Positions 22,501 to 32,239 of a stretch of 64,000 nucleotides of DNA are shown piece by piece. Source of the DNA: Gentiana macrophylla (Eukaryota > Streptophyta > Magnoliopsida > Gentianales > Gentianaceae); contig JAOBSW010001057.1 in assembly GCA_026214975.1 (NCBI GenBank), forward strand, positions 94,737-158,736. Direction: 5' to 3'. The notes below the pieces were generated by a model. That model saw nothing but the letters and a program-made list of their open reading frames with translations. It was not told the origin of the DNA and did not search any database. Each line of letters starts with the position of its first letter. Position 1 is the first letter of the stretch. Made by a program: the position numbers and the translations under genes.

Positions 22501-22656
22501 TAGACTTGAAAACTTGTGTAACGCCCTAAACCCCGGGTCTGGTAGCGTTAAGTGAGCCATAAAAGAACCGGTCAACTGCTTAGATCATCGTCCTCTCTTG
22601 GTCTATAAGGGCTAACCGAGTTGACTAGATATTTACGTCTCGTACTTATAAAATGG

Positions 22657-22788
22657 TAATACGCTTCTCCCAAATCCAATGTGGGATATCACATTCTCCA
22701 CCCTTATAAGCGATCGACGCCCTCGCCGAGATTTGTCGACCTCGATAACAAATGTGATATCTCAATTAGATGTGGGAGAAACGCATTA
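22657..22788. repeat. Imperfect inverted repeat, 39-base arms
   Basis: Arm 1 at 22657-22695 (TAATACGCTTCTCCCA and on to ATATCACATT) is the imperfect reverse complement of arm 2 at 22751-22788 (AATGTGATATCTC and on to AAACGCATTA). The loop is about 55 bases. Pairing continues weakly outside the arms. The flanking text (TGTAACGCCCTAAACCCCGGG at 22516, and AATGTGGGATATCACA) resembles a promoter-proximal LTR phrase common in plant repeats, so this may be the remnant of an LTR or a foldback element. Confidence 0.7.
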
Positions 22789-23747
22789 CCTCATTTCGCC
22801 CTCCACACACCGTTGCCCACCCATCATGTCGCCATTGACCCACCTTGCAACCACTCGTCGTCGACCTAACCCTTGACCACCCATCACCTCCAACCCACCT
22901 TACATCCACCTGCCAATGCCCACTCGGCCACCACTTGCCAAACTTTATCACCACAACTCACCACCACCGACCCAACTCCTCACCACCCGTACAACTCACC
23001 AATGCCAACCTGACCACCACCAGGGCCGACCTTGTGGGTAGCAGGCCCACCAAGCCGTTGCCTTGAGCCCCCACCAAATTGTAAAATTTTAGGGCCCCAA
23101 ATATTTTAGTCCAATAGTAATATACTTTGTGTATTGTTTTCTTAGGGAAGTTTATGTATTTTAAATGCTTAATATCTTTTGAGCTAGTACAGTCAGCCCA
23201 ACTCATTCTTTCCTTCACACAAGGTTTTCTGATTAAGTTTGAATTCCTATTTTTTGTTTTATATATATGGTAAATGTATAAAAAAAAAACATAAATGATA
23301 AACCTATCTTAATTAAGAAAAATCCAATAATTCTACATCCACATAATCAAACAGGCTCGTTCTTTCCTCCTAAGTCCAAAAAGAAAATTAAACCCTCCTT
23401 CTCTAGTTCTCTTCTCCGAAATTTCATCTCAAAAGAAAATTCTAAAAATCTCCAATATGAAGATGCTGATAGATGTGGGTTAAAAGTTGCAAATTCGCAA
23501 TCTTTCTCCGTTTCTCGGTAAGTTTCGCACTGCTTCTGCAGCTCTGCTGACTGCTATTAGCCTATTATGTTGTTAAGTTTTTTTAGTTTTTTAATTTCGT
23601 ATGAACTACTATTTAGTTCATTTTATATTTGTATGATTTGCAATTTGAATCTAGATTCTGGGACATTGATAATGTTTGTCGGCTTGGGATTTTTGACTCT
23701 GATTGTCCATGAATGAATCAATGATAGAATAAATTAGAAAGCATAGA

Positions 23748-23864
23748 AGGATGAACGGTTTGGCTATGTTGTCGATTGAAAAAGATTTGGAAGATGACAT
23801 TGACTACCCAAGTTTAATTTGTGTTTTTGCCTCTAAAAGTACTAGAAGACAAGTGTTTAAGTGA
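23748..23864 (+). pseudogene. hAT transposase C-terminal (dimerisation) fragment
   Basis: The frame reads RMNGLAMLSIEKDLEDDIDY and then FASKSTRRQVFK before TGA at 23862-23864. This closely follows the usual end of plant hAT transposases (ERLNGLALLSIEKD...IDY..LI..FA..KAR). Only about 38 codons survive. A start-like exon near 23458 (MKMLIDVG, followed by a GGTAAGT-like donor at 23518) may be the 5' end of the same gene. Confidence 0.85.
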
Positions 23865-24035
23865 TACATTTTCCTAGACATTTTGATGTCCTACTTTTGC
23901 CTCTAGAAGTACTAGAAGACAAGTGTTTAAGCGATATATTTTTCTAATCATTTTGACGTACTACTTTTGCCTATAAAAGTCCTAGAAGACAACTGTTTAA
24001 GTGATATTTTTTGCTAATTATTTTGATGTCCATAG
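23826..24035 (+). repeat. Three 70-bp tandem repeats inside the hAT element
   Basis: Units start at 23826, 23896 and 23966, each opening TTTGCCTCTAAAAGTACTAG (third copy TTTGCCTATAAAAGTCCTAG) and spaced exactly 70 bases. The first unit overlaps the last 13 codons and the stop of the transposase remnant, so the gene end itself was triplicated. Confidence 0.9.
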
Positions 24036-24420
24036 CTCTATCTAGTAATGTTTATATATTTTATTTTATTTTACATTTTAATTTTTGTTTTACTAATTTA
24101 AGAGGCCCGGAAAATAATTTTGGCCTTAGGCCCCGGATTCCACAGGGACGGCCTTGACCACCACTCATCTTACCTTGTAATCACACCTTGTCATCACCGA
24201 CTCTCCCGAACACCACCCGTAGTCACAAGCCTGCTATGCTACCACCAAACAACCTTACCCATCGACGTCGACCCAACCCTCCACCACTTATCACCGTCAA
24301 CCCAACCAACACCGCCCGCCTAACTGACTCACCCCACCACCACACACTGTCGCAAACCCATCCTACTACTACCCATCCATCCTACTACCTATAGCAACCT
24401 AACCCGCCACCAAAGTGTAT

Positions 24421-25020
24421 TCTTAGCATTTTTTATCCGGTTAATTAACTGAATAAATGCCGAAAATCAACATTTTTTCTTTACTTTTATTTTCTCTTTT
24501 TATTTTCGACATTGACTTTTCTCCGCTTTTCTTCATACAAAAAATGATGAGAAAAATTATTAGCCGAGAAACATTCATTTTGTAGATAAACAATTTATTT
24601 TATATCCAACCTCGATTGTAAAGAGATACTTAGGAGAATGTATTTTATTTTTAAAAAAATTTATTAACCAGTACGAAAAGTAGAAACCAATAAAGGCAAA
24701 ATTGGGGTTTTCATTTTACAAATATAAATAAAAGTGAGACTTGCGTGTCAAGCTGAGTTTTGATCAGCTCCATGGTTGGGTGGGATCCATTTCTTTTATT
24801 ATTCGTGTCCAGCTGGGGGGAGAGAAGAAGCCTGATGTCTTTGACAGTGACGTCCCACGTCAGCAGCACATCCCATTCTCTTTTTAAAAAAAAAAGCTGC
24901 CAATAAGAAAGTCCAACGTGTACTGGCAGTAGTAACGACGTGGAAACTTCTGAGTGGGAAGGAAGTCCAGCAGCCGCTGCTGTCTGCCTCGTGGCACTGT
25001 GAGTTAATTCTTGGGAGTTT
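24421..25020. other. AT-rich spacer with a bZIP-type palindrome
   Basis: No ORF is supported. At 24848-24862 TGACGTCCCACGTCA is a perfect inverted repeat of the TGACGT box around CCC. A GC-richer stretch (24800-25010) follows. It might be promoter DNA, but no gene start is seen nearby. Confidence 0.4.
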
Positions 25021-25380
25021 AGAATACACGGTGAAAATCTTGTCGTATAACTTAAAAACGGTAAAACCCTTTTCGGAAGGGCACCACTTTCATTCTCGAG
25101 AAAAATGGATATGTTAATTTTATCGCATAACGTAAGCTAGTAAACCCTAAGGGAAGAGCCGCTTTTGTCTCGATCCCATGGGAGTGCGATGGGACGTTAA
25201 TCGAGACTCCAAGAATTTGGAAGAAACTCATTGCTTTTTTTCCGCTACCGAAAGTGCCACCGACTTTACTGAAGTCGAACCCCACACTCCGACTTTCATT
25301 CAGGTGCAAGACTACACCACCCAACCGTTTACCACTAACCATATCCAGAAGATATTTTGTCGCATAACTTAATTCCAAGT
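25021..25380. repeat. Segment with three dispersed TCGCATAACTTAA-like words
   Basis: CTTGTCGTATAACTTAA (about 25039), TTATCGCATAACGTAA (about 25118) and TTGTCGCATAACTTAA (about 25357) are near-identical direct repeats. The stretch is open on the - strand for 108 codons (25052-25378) and for 64 codons on +. The - frame starts MELSYATKYLLDMVSGKRLG. I recognise neither product, and both may be chance. Confidence 0.35.
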
Positions 25381-25859
25381 AAGGAGGTGCATATAAAAAC
25401 TTCTTGTTACTTCATTTTGGGTGATTTTTGGATTCTCTCTGTAGTTCATATAATCTCAGTAGTGACTTCACTTCACTCCAAATGGTGTGTGCAGTAAAAA
25501 GTTTCCCTTCATTCCATGCGGAGTAGTTATTCACACTGTGAAATATTAGCGTTTTCATTTTAAATTATTTACACGGTAAATGGTGGAGTAATTATTTTCA
25601 TTATGAATGAACGAGCTAACGTTTTACGGCGTAAGTAACACGGAATGGAGTGAGCACCTAAAAAAACCGTACGGAAAAACTAAAGTTTGAAGAAATATTT
25701 TGGAGTGTGTTTTTTTCATGGTTAAAGTTTTCATAGTTACCGGCGTTGTCCTTGTATTTTACCAGTGTTAGTGCGGTTTTTAATAAAATCTTTCGTTTTT
25801 TGACAGGGAAAAAAAATTAAATAAAAAAAAAAAGAAGGAACATTGCCCTCTTTGGGAAA
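25381..25859. other. Spacer, possibly with a decayed MITE at 25462-25660
   Basis: TTCACTTCACTCCAAATGG near 25465 and AATGGAGTGAGCACC near 25645 are weakly inverted, and there are repeated GGAGTA words. No target duplication is visible. No gene is seen. Confidence 0.25.
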
Positions 25860-26010
25860 TTAGTGTGACAAAAGACTAGCTTGGGAATTGCAGTGATGGC
25901 TGCTAGAGCCCCAAATTCTTTTGCTTATATTTTGTTTGATTCTGATTGTGAGGACTTGAGGGGCTTCCCCACATTTTTGCAATAAATAAAGACCATTCGA
26001 AAAAAAAAAT
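25860..26010 (+). mobile_element. Probable LINE 3' end with poly(A)
   Basis: The segment ends GGGGCTTCCCCACATTTTTG, then AATAAATAAAGACC, then a run of nine A. Plant LINEs often end in such a short 3' UTR with AATAAA just before the tail. No ORF2 coding is visible upstream, so this would be a 5'-truncated insertion. The alternative is the 3' end of a processed transcript. Confidence 0.4.
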
Positions 26011-26141
26011 CCTTATTCCTTATGTGCAGTAATATTTAATGCATTTCAATCTAAACAAAGAGTCTATGAAGAAAGAAAAAAAGTAAACATAGTTTGAATA
26101 GAAAATATTTAAAATAAACCGGTTCATAATTACACCTAGGA

Positions 26142-26490
26142 TAATGATAGGTGTACTTCAATAAAATTACATAAAATATATACCCAACATAATCTTATGG
26201 TTGTAAATGTTTTTACGTTTTTCAATTTTTTTTGAAAATAAAAAAGCTAATTGTGAAATGATGAAGGTGTAAAGTTTTTATAGAGTTTTGAGAGTTATTA
26301 CGATCACGAGGAAGAACGATAGAGAGAAGCTGCATACGTAGCAACATCTGGGCCACACGGTTTCACGCCACGTATGCAATTTCCTATTGAGGATAAAGCC
26401 GCGTGGTCAGATGTTCACGGCGCATGCCATTTCTCTATTAGCCTCTCCTACATCGTATCAACCCGAGTTTTGAAGGTACACCTATCATTA
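26142..26490. mobile_element. MITE with 20-base terminal inverted repeats (349 bp)
   Basis: The left end TAATGATAGGTGTACTTCAA and the right end TTGAAGGTACACCTATCATTA are inverted copies with one indel. Inside, the words around 26343-26365 (AACATCTGGGCCACACGG) and 26395-26415 (CCGCGTGGTCAGATGTT) are also inverted, so the whole element can fold back. No coding. The flanking duplication is unclear, so I do not assign a superfamily. Confidence 0.8.
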
Positions 26491-26627
26491 CCATTCCAAT
26501 AAATCAATTCGGTGACCAATGGTTCACACGTATAAAATTAATTTATTAAAGTTAATTCTCAATTAGAGAGTTCCAAAAGCTACAAACTGGCTAAAATTCT
26601 TTTTCTTCTCCTCGAAGAAAAATTAAC

Positions 26628-26831
26628 TGTTATGGAACTAATAAATAACAGAGAAAACAAATGGATAAAATATAAAGTATATAGAAGGAAAAATGTTTTG
26701 TATTATTTGGTATCATGGGGGTGTTTATAGTAGAAATTAATGTATATATAATAATTTGAGTTAATCAAATATCTAATAAATGAATTTAATTAAATAACAG
26801 ATAATCTATAAACTTTATCTTTTACATAACA
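26628..26831 (-). repeat. 3' LTR of element E (204 bp)
   Basis: The + strand runs TGTTATGGAACTAATAAATA to TTTTACATAACA. The 38047 copy starts TGTTATCGAACTAATAAATA, and the 44707-44752 piece matches the other end (AAGTTTATCTTTTACATAA). The CCCCCATTGG at 26832-26841 is the PPT on the other strand. Confidence 0.85.
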
Positions 26832-26846
26832 CCCCCATTGGATGTC

Positions 26847-28568
26847 TGATGACGTAGATCAAGTGATAATAAAATACTTGACCACCATAAACCAATACTG
26901 TGAAGATGATTACTGAGCCCATCGTAAGATAAATATATAAATAATCAACGCCGATCCATGAGGAACCAATTGTGGGTCATTTATATACAAACAATTAATT
27001 ATTCATATCAAGGACATAAAGCGGTCTATGACCAACAAAAGACAAGAAAGGTAAAGGACACGACACAAACAACGTAATTAACCTCCCAATTATTATGTTA
27101 TCGTTTGGAATTAGAGATTCTACATAATTAAGCTAGACTCGACAACTATTAATCCGATTCGTATTTCTTTTATATTGGCTACGGAGTCATCCCCAAACTA
27201 GATCTAGCTCCGGTAGGTCATCTAGATCACTATGCTACATTACGTGACTTCGCCGCCTCCATCTCATATAACTTGCATGCTTACAAAACTAGGGATGCCG
27301 ATATTAACCGTATTCCTCACCTAGGCAACATTCCCGTGATTAGGCGTACTTCTGAGACGATCGCATCGCCTCCGTCCCATTAACAATTACCGCACGGTCT
27401 CATGTTAATCTACGATTTACGTATAACTAGGTGTCGACAATTCCCAAATACGTAATGATCTAAATCTCATTGAAAGTCCCGGAAGATCAATTCATGAGCC
27501 GACCTCCAGAGCCCTATATTGGTATTTTCTAATCATACGCTAATTAAAACAGACGAGCAACGTAGTCGTAGCCATACCTACTAAGATAAGAAATTCTAGG
27601 TGGACAATCACACCATAAAGACGTGGCTAGATTGACGCGGCAAAAAACTAAATCTTAGCGTTTCTACATACGTAACGGATAAAATAGAGGTTCATAAAGA
27701 AATTATATAGATCCACTAAAAACACGATTGTCGATCATACCAAAGTCATCTATAGGGCACCGGATGACAGATCTGGGCGTGTGGATCCTCATAGGCAAGG
27801 AATCCCCACTGCCTCATATCGTATCCTTAGATCTACATCGTTCGGTGAAGAATGAACAACCTCAAACGATAAACAATAATTGGGGACTTAATTACAAAGA
27901 ACTAAGAACAAATAAATACAAGAACTTACATAACTACAGAACTTGTAAAAAAAACTGCTCTAAGAAAAACTGAAGATTTAATTATGAATTGTGTATATGT
28001 GCGTGTAGAGTGTGTATTGTATGTCTCTATTTATAGGGGTTCAAGCTAATTAAGAGATATACTTCTAAATATCAAAACAAATAGAGATAACTCTCGGCCA
28101 ATCTCAAAATAAAAATAAGACGCCCCCCCTTTCATGCGTATCCTCCAAAGTCGGCGCCACTCTTTTGATTGGCTTGCCGGGCGCTTGTCATGCCTTACTC
28201 TCTTTTCATGCTTATCCGATCTTTATCTTCAATGCATCCGGATTTCCTTGGATTTATCTTGAGATTTAATTCTTCCATTTGTATTTATCCTCCAAAAATT
28301 ATCTAAATCTATAAAATAGATATTTATCCCAAAATAAATCATATTTAAATAATAAAAACGGATAAATACCAAATTATAAATAAAAACAGATAAATACAAA
28401 TTATCTCTTTTAAATAATAAAAAATGGATAAATACCAAATTATAAATTATAAATCACATAACATTAAATAATCCATATAAACATGTGATTTAATATAAAA
28501 TATATATTATTAATCTCGATTTAAGGACAACGTTGATGACTTTTACGGGTATAATTTGACCGTCATCA
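26847..28568 (-). repeat. 3' LTR of element F
   Basis: Paired with 32240-33945. The two copies are collinear throughout, with scattered substitutions and indels (for example GTCTGATGACG context, and AAGATGATTACTGAGCCC against AAGAGGACTAGGTCC). The - strand TATA box TATAAATA is at 28028-28035. The short ORFs at 27728-28438 have no family resemblance. Confidence 0.93.
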
Positions 28569-28582
28569 ACTACCCCCCACTT
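28569..28582 (-). other. Polypurine tract of element F
   Basis: On the - strand AAGTGGGGGGTAGT directly precedes the LTR start TGATGACGG. Confidence 0.88.
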
Positions 28583-31500
28583 AGACTTTGATCGTCCTTA
28601 ACAAAGCATCAATAAGTCATTCCCAAGACAACATTTTCCATGGTCAAATCATACTTACACAAGAAACTCGAGTCAACTCATACCATTCATGCTCATAAGA
28701 TATTCATTATTCACTACTCATTTATGAACCGAAGTGATGTGTGCATGTGCATTTCGATTTTATATATTCGTGGCAAGATTAAAGTTTATGATAACTCACA
28801 ATCTCAACCTACCAACATCAGTATTCCCACTTCTTAAGCCTCGTGAATGGGTAAAGACATGGTGCAATAAGCAAGAGCGTTATCCATAAGGTTTTTGTAT
28901 TTGAAGACCGAGAAAAATACTCGAAGCCTCTTAAAAGTTGAATTTTTTTCACATTTTCATATTTTCAAGCATTAACACATCTCAAGAAAGAAACTTGCTT
29001 TAAAAGTAAATTATGCATTGCAAGAATCCTCTTTCACGGATTGGTCAATAACATTGAATATTACCACAAGCGCGAGGCTACTTTGGTAACGTGCCCAGTG
29101 TTTAACGCTTTGTCAAAACACAGATTATTCTCAAGCTTATTACTCCGCTTTGATGGCCAGAAGATAGGAATACATCAGCAGATAAATATCGACACTAAGT
29201 TCACATAACTAATCATCTACGCAATGTACACATAATTCTTAGTTATTAAAATTTGCGTTGTATTAAATCGATTCAATTTTGAGTACTCGAATAATAAATA
29301 ACTACTTGCAATAATCGGTATGAATATCCTTAAATTCACATTCACATAAGTATAACATGATCACGACAAGATGCAACTTAGTTCCTTTCTTATCAATTAT
29401 AAGCTAGAACTCACAATCCAAAGGGTACGAGATAAATAATATGGCATTTATTCAATTTTTCACCGTTTCATTCAATTTTCAATTATAACATATCATAGCT
29501 AAGTCTCCTACCCCCACTTAAACATGGCATTGTCCCCAATGACAAATAAAAATGAGAATTTAAGAAAAAGACTTAGCTCGAAACGGCTCTCAAGTAGATG
29601 CGAGAACATCGGAGTAATCTAAGCACGTCGTGGAGAAGCAAGTGAAAAACTGTTTAAGCAAACCAAACGAAACTCCACGAAACCGTTAATAACATGTCAA
29701 TGGAAGTTATAAAATAATGTGGCGAGTAATTAGATATAAAATATCCAAAAACAAATTAAGCCACTTTATTCCATACAACCAATGACAAGGAAAACCAAAG
29801 AGTTAAAAGAGATTTGTTGATTACTAATTCTAAAAAATATATATAGACCTTAAAAAGAAAAATACAAAATAGAAAGAAAAATAAACAAGCAACTAAAGAT
29901 GGTAGTCTTCATCTATAATCTCCACCGCTTAAATATTCTTAAAACCGGGTGGAGAAGATAAAGATAAAAAAGCATTACCACGTGTGGGAGAACACGAGGT
30001 TTACCAGATGGATAAGGTATTTAATTCAGCGTAAAAGAGAATTTTGGTAAGGTATAACTGATTGAATGTGACCTATTGGCTAAAGAATAAAATCAAATAC
30101 TTAGCGCAGACGCTTCACGTTTTGATTGGATATCAACAACCTAGGGAGATGTAGCTTCTCCTCGAAATTACTAATAACCCAATGTATCACGTAAAAGTCA
30201 TAACTGTCATCAACAAGGTCGGATCGGTGTGATATCAAAAACTCATCATTTATATGTGCCGGAAGGGTCGGAAAAATTGTGAAACTGAAATCTTCCGGTA
30301 AAAAGAGAAGTAGTATTTTGATCGAACCAAAGACTTTGAAAATCTAGCTAGGTGCAGAGCTACACTTACCCCAGCTAGGATTATGAAAACCAAAATGATA
30401 AAAGATAATCAGTAAAACTTAGCAATATCTAATTCCGCAACACAAGGGTATTTGGTAAACAAAATGGAGGTTAAGAGTATGATGGGTTTAGAAAAAGAAA
30501 GTGAAGGATGGCAAGAAAAGATAAATGGTGGGTAAGAAATTGTGTTTTGGGTGGGTTGAAAATTGGTTAAGGAATTGGGTAGGGTGGGTATTGTTTAAGG
30601 GATTGGGTAGGGTGGGAGAGTGAAATAGATGGAAAGAAAGAGACGGGATGAAAGAATGGTTAGAAATGTGAACTGTTAAGGTGATTGGTGAGAGGATCGA
30701 AAAGGTTGAAGGGTGAAAAGGTATAAGGGAAAGGATAAGGGTAGTTGCAGAATGAATTGCACACAACTTTGGATTTTCACTCGGATCGTCATTCTAAAAA
30801 GTTTTGGGGGTTGACCAAAAAGCGTTCTTGTTTGCACCAATCATTCTCTGTTACATTTTCAGTGATTCTCAAGCTCTCTTATTGCTTCCATCTTAAGGTT
30901 GATTGCTAAATTTCCTTTTCTTTAGCAATTTCTCGACTCTCCTACAGAACTCTATTTCACGTGGCCTATATTGAGTAAAAATGTTTTGCACATCCTTTGC
31001 CCAATGGCCATCGGAACACGGCAAAATAAAAAACCTCAACATATGTCACGTTACTCTTATTGGACAAAAAACCTAAAATCCTAAAAAGAAATCATAAGGG
31101 TTTTAAAGAAGTAGTTCTGAGTTTAAAGTCCTCAGCTCGACTTTCAAAAAAGCATCCTTGTCAGTCATTCTTCATAGTTCGCCAGACTTTGACCCTTTGA
31201 GCACTATAAGAGGTGGGCTCGTTGCTTTTGCGGATTAATACCCTTCCCTTGGTTGTGAGACCTAGGAAACGACATCTATCCATACCATTTATACAAAGCT
31301 CTTACCTCGGCTCTCGTTTTAGGAATGAGTGAATTCTAAGGATATTTAGTCCTAGGGACCCATTTTAATCACATCCTCTATAATGCTGCTTCATTATGCT
31401 CTCTCAAAACTCAACGTCTTCTTTAGATTGAAAATTCTTAAAACTACACAAATTGTTGCTCCCATGGCCAGTAGAAGCAATCTCATGCATAGGACAATGA

Positions 31501-32215
31501 GATTTTGACAGAACTACGAGGAACTCTTTATTCACTGCTTCCTTTCATCGACTACATGTTTCCCTATACCCTCTAGATGAGACCGATTGGGGGCAGAACC
31601 TTCCACACTAATAAAATTAATCTTACAAACCAACTCCGGGCTAAGATTCATACTCAGGTTCATGTATAGGCTAACTTATGCTCAAGGGACCAAAAGATAG
31701 TAAAACATAAGCAGAAAAGGTAGTACCTTGCCTTCAACATTGTACCACGAATAATTCGAACCTTTTAATATTTATTTTCTCGGAGCCATCTTGGTGCTTT
31801 AAAGGTGTTGCTTCCATCGCTTTTCCCATCGTAGATTCGTAGCACCACATGTCGCTGGGTTATTTACTTAGCGCCCGCGAAAAATTACTGACTAAGATTA
31901 TTGCTTCCCTGGTTTCTGCAAACAGAAGAAAAACAAAACGGACCGTAGACTGATTTTAACATGGTTTCCCATGCTGCTATCAGACCTACAGATTAAACAT
32001 ACCGAGATAAGCAGACACGTGAAATTCCGAGAGAACGAACCAGGCTTCTTTGGAAGCGAGAAGCGATCTCATTGGGAGCCGAAACAAATTATTCCAGGTT
32101 TACGGAATTTTACACAGAGCGCATAAACGAGAGGACTCAAAACATAAAAACAGACTCTAAAACATAAAACTCAACATGAATAAAAAATTATTTATATATA
32201 AAATTGACCGTTGGT
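28583..32215. other. Non-coding interior of element F
   Basis: There is no ORF of recognisable family; the 92-codon - frame at 30488-30766 is a low-complexity Pro/Ser/His/Phe peptide. Features seen: a second PPT-like block (TACCCCCACTTA at 29509-29520), two copies of a GGGTAGGGTGGG word near 30577 and 30605, and AT-rich spacer elsewhere. Such conserved-length, non-coding interiors define LARD-type elements. Confidence 0.8.
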
Positions 32216-32233
32216 TCCCCGGCAACGGCGCCA
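32216..32233 (-). other. Primer binding site of element F (tRNA-Asp)
   Basis: The - strand TGGCGCCGTTGCCGGGGA is the exact complement of the 3' end of plant tRNA-Asp (TCCCCGGCAACGGCGCCA). It lies six bases from the LTR end at 32240. This primer is usual in Athila-like gypsy elements. Confidence 0.93.
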
Positions 32234-32239
32234 AAAACT

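Larger units (their letters stand above)
23021..24156 (+). mobile_element. hAT-type DNA transposon, non-autonomous, 1136 bp
   Basis: The terminal inverted repeats CAGGGCCGACCTTGTGG and (reverse complement of the right end) CAAGGCCGTCCCTGTGG are flanked by a perfect 8-base duplication ACCACCAC (23013-23020 and 24157-24164), as expected for hAT. Inside is the end of a transposase gene (23748-23864) followed by three 70-bp tandem copies. This looks like an internally deleted copy of a TTF/ZBED-type plant hAT element. No full transposase remains, so it would need one in trans. Confidence 0.9.
22789..24420. repeat. CCACC-rich low-complexity tract, split by a hAT element
   Basis: 22800-23020 and 24157-24410 consist of cytosine-rich words (CCACC, CACCACC, CAACCC) with few G. 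They are halves of one tract separated by the hAT insertion at 23021-24156. Several ORFs here encode only Pro/Thr/His-rich peptides and are composition artefacts. Confidence 0.75.

Noticed and set aside
22679..23066. Several overlapping Pro/Thr/His-rich ORFs on both strands
   Set aside because: They are products of a CCACC low-complexity tract; several frames are open at once.
30488..30766. 92-codon - strand ORF in element F as a small gag or novel protein
   Set aside because: The composition (Pro, Ser, His, Phe, Thr only) follows the GGGTRGG-type repeats on the other strand; no domain and no start context.
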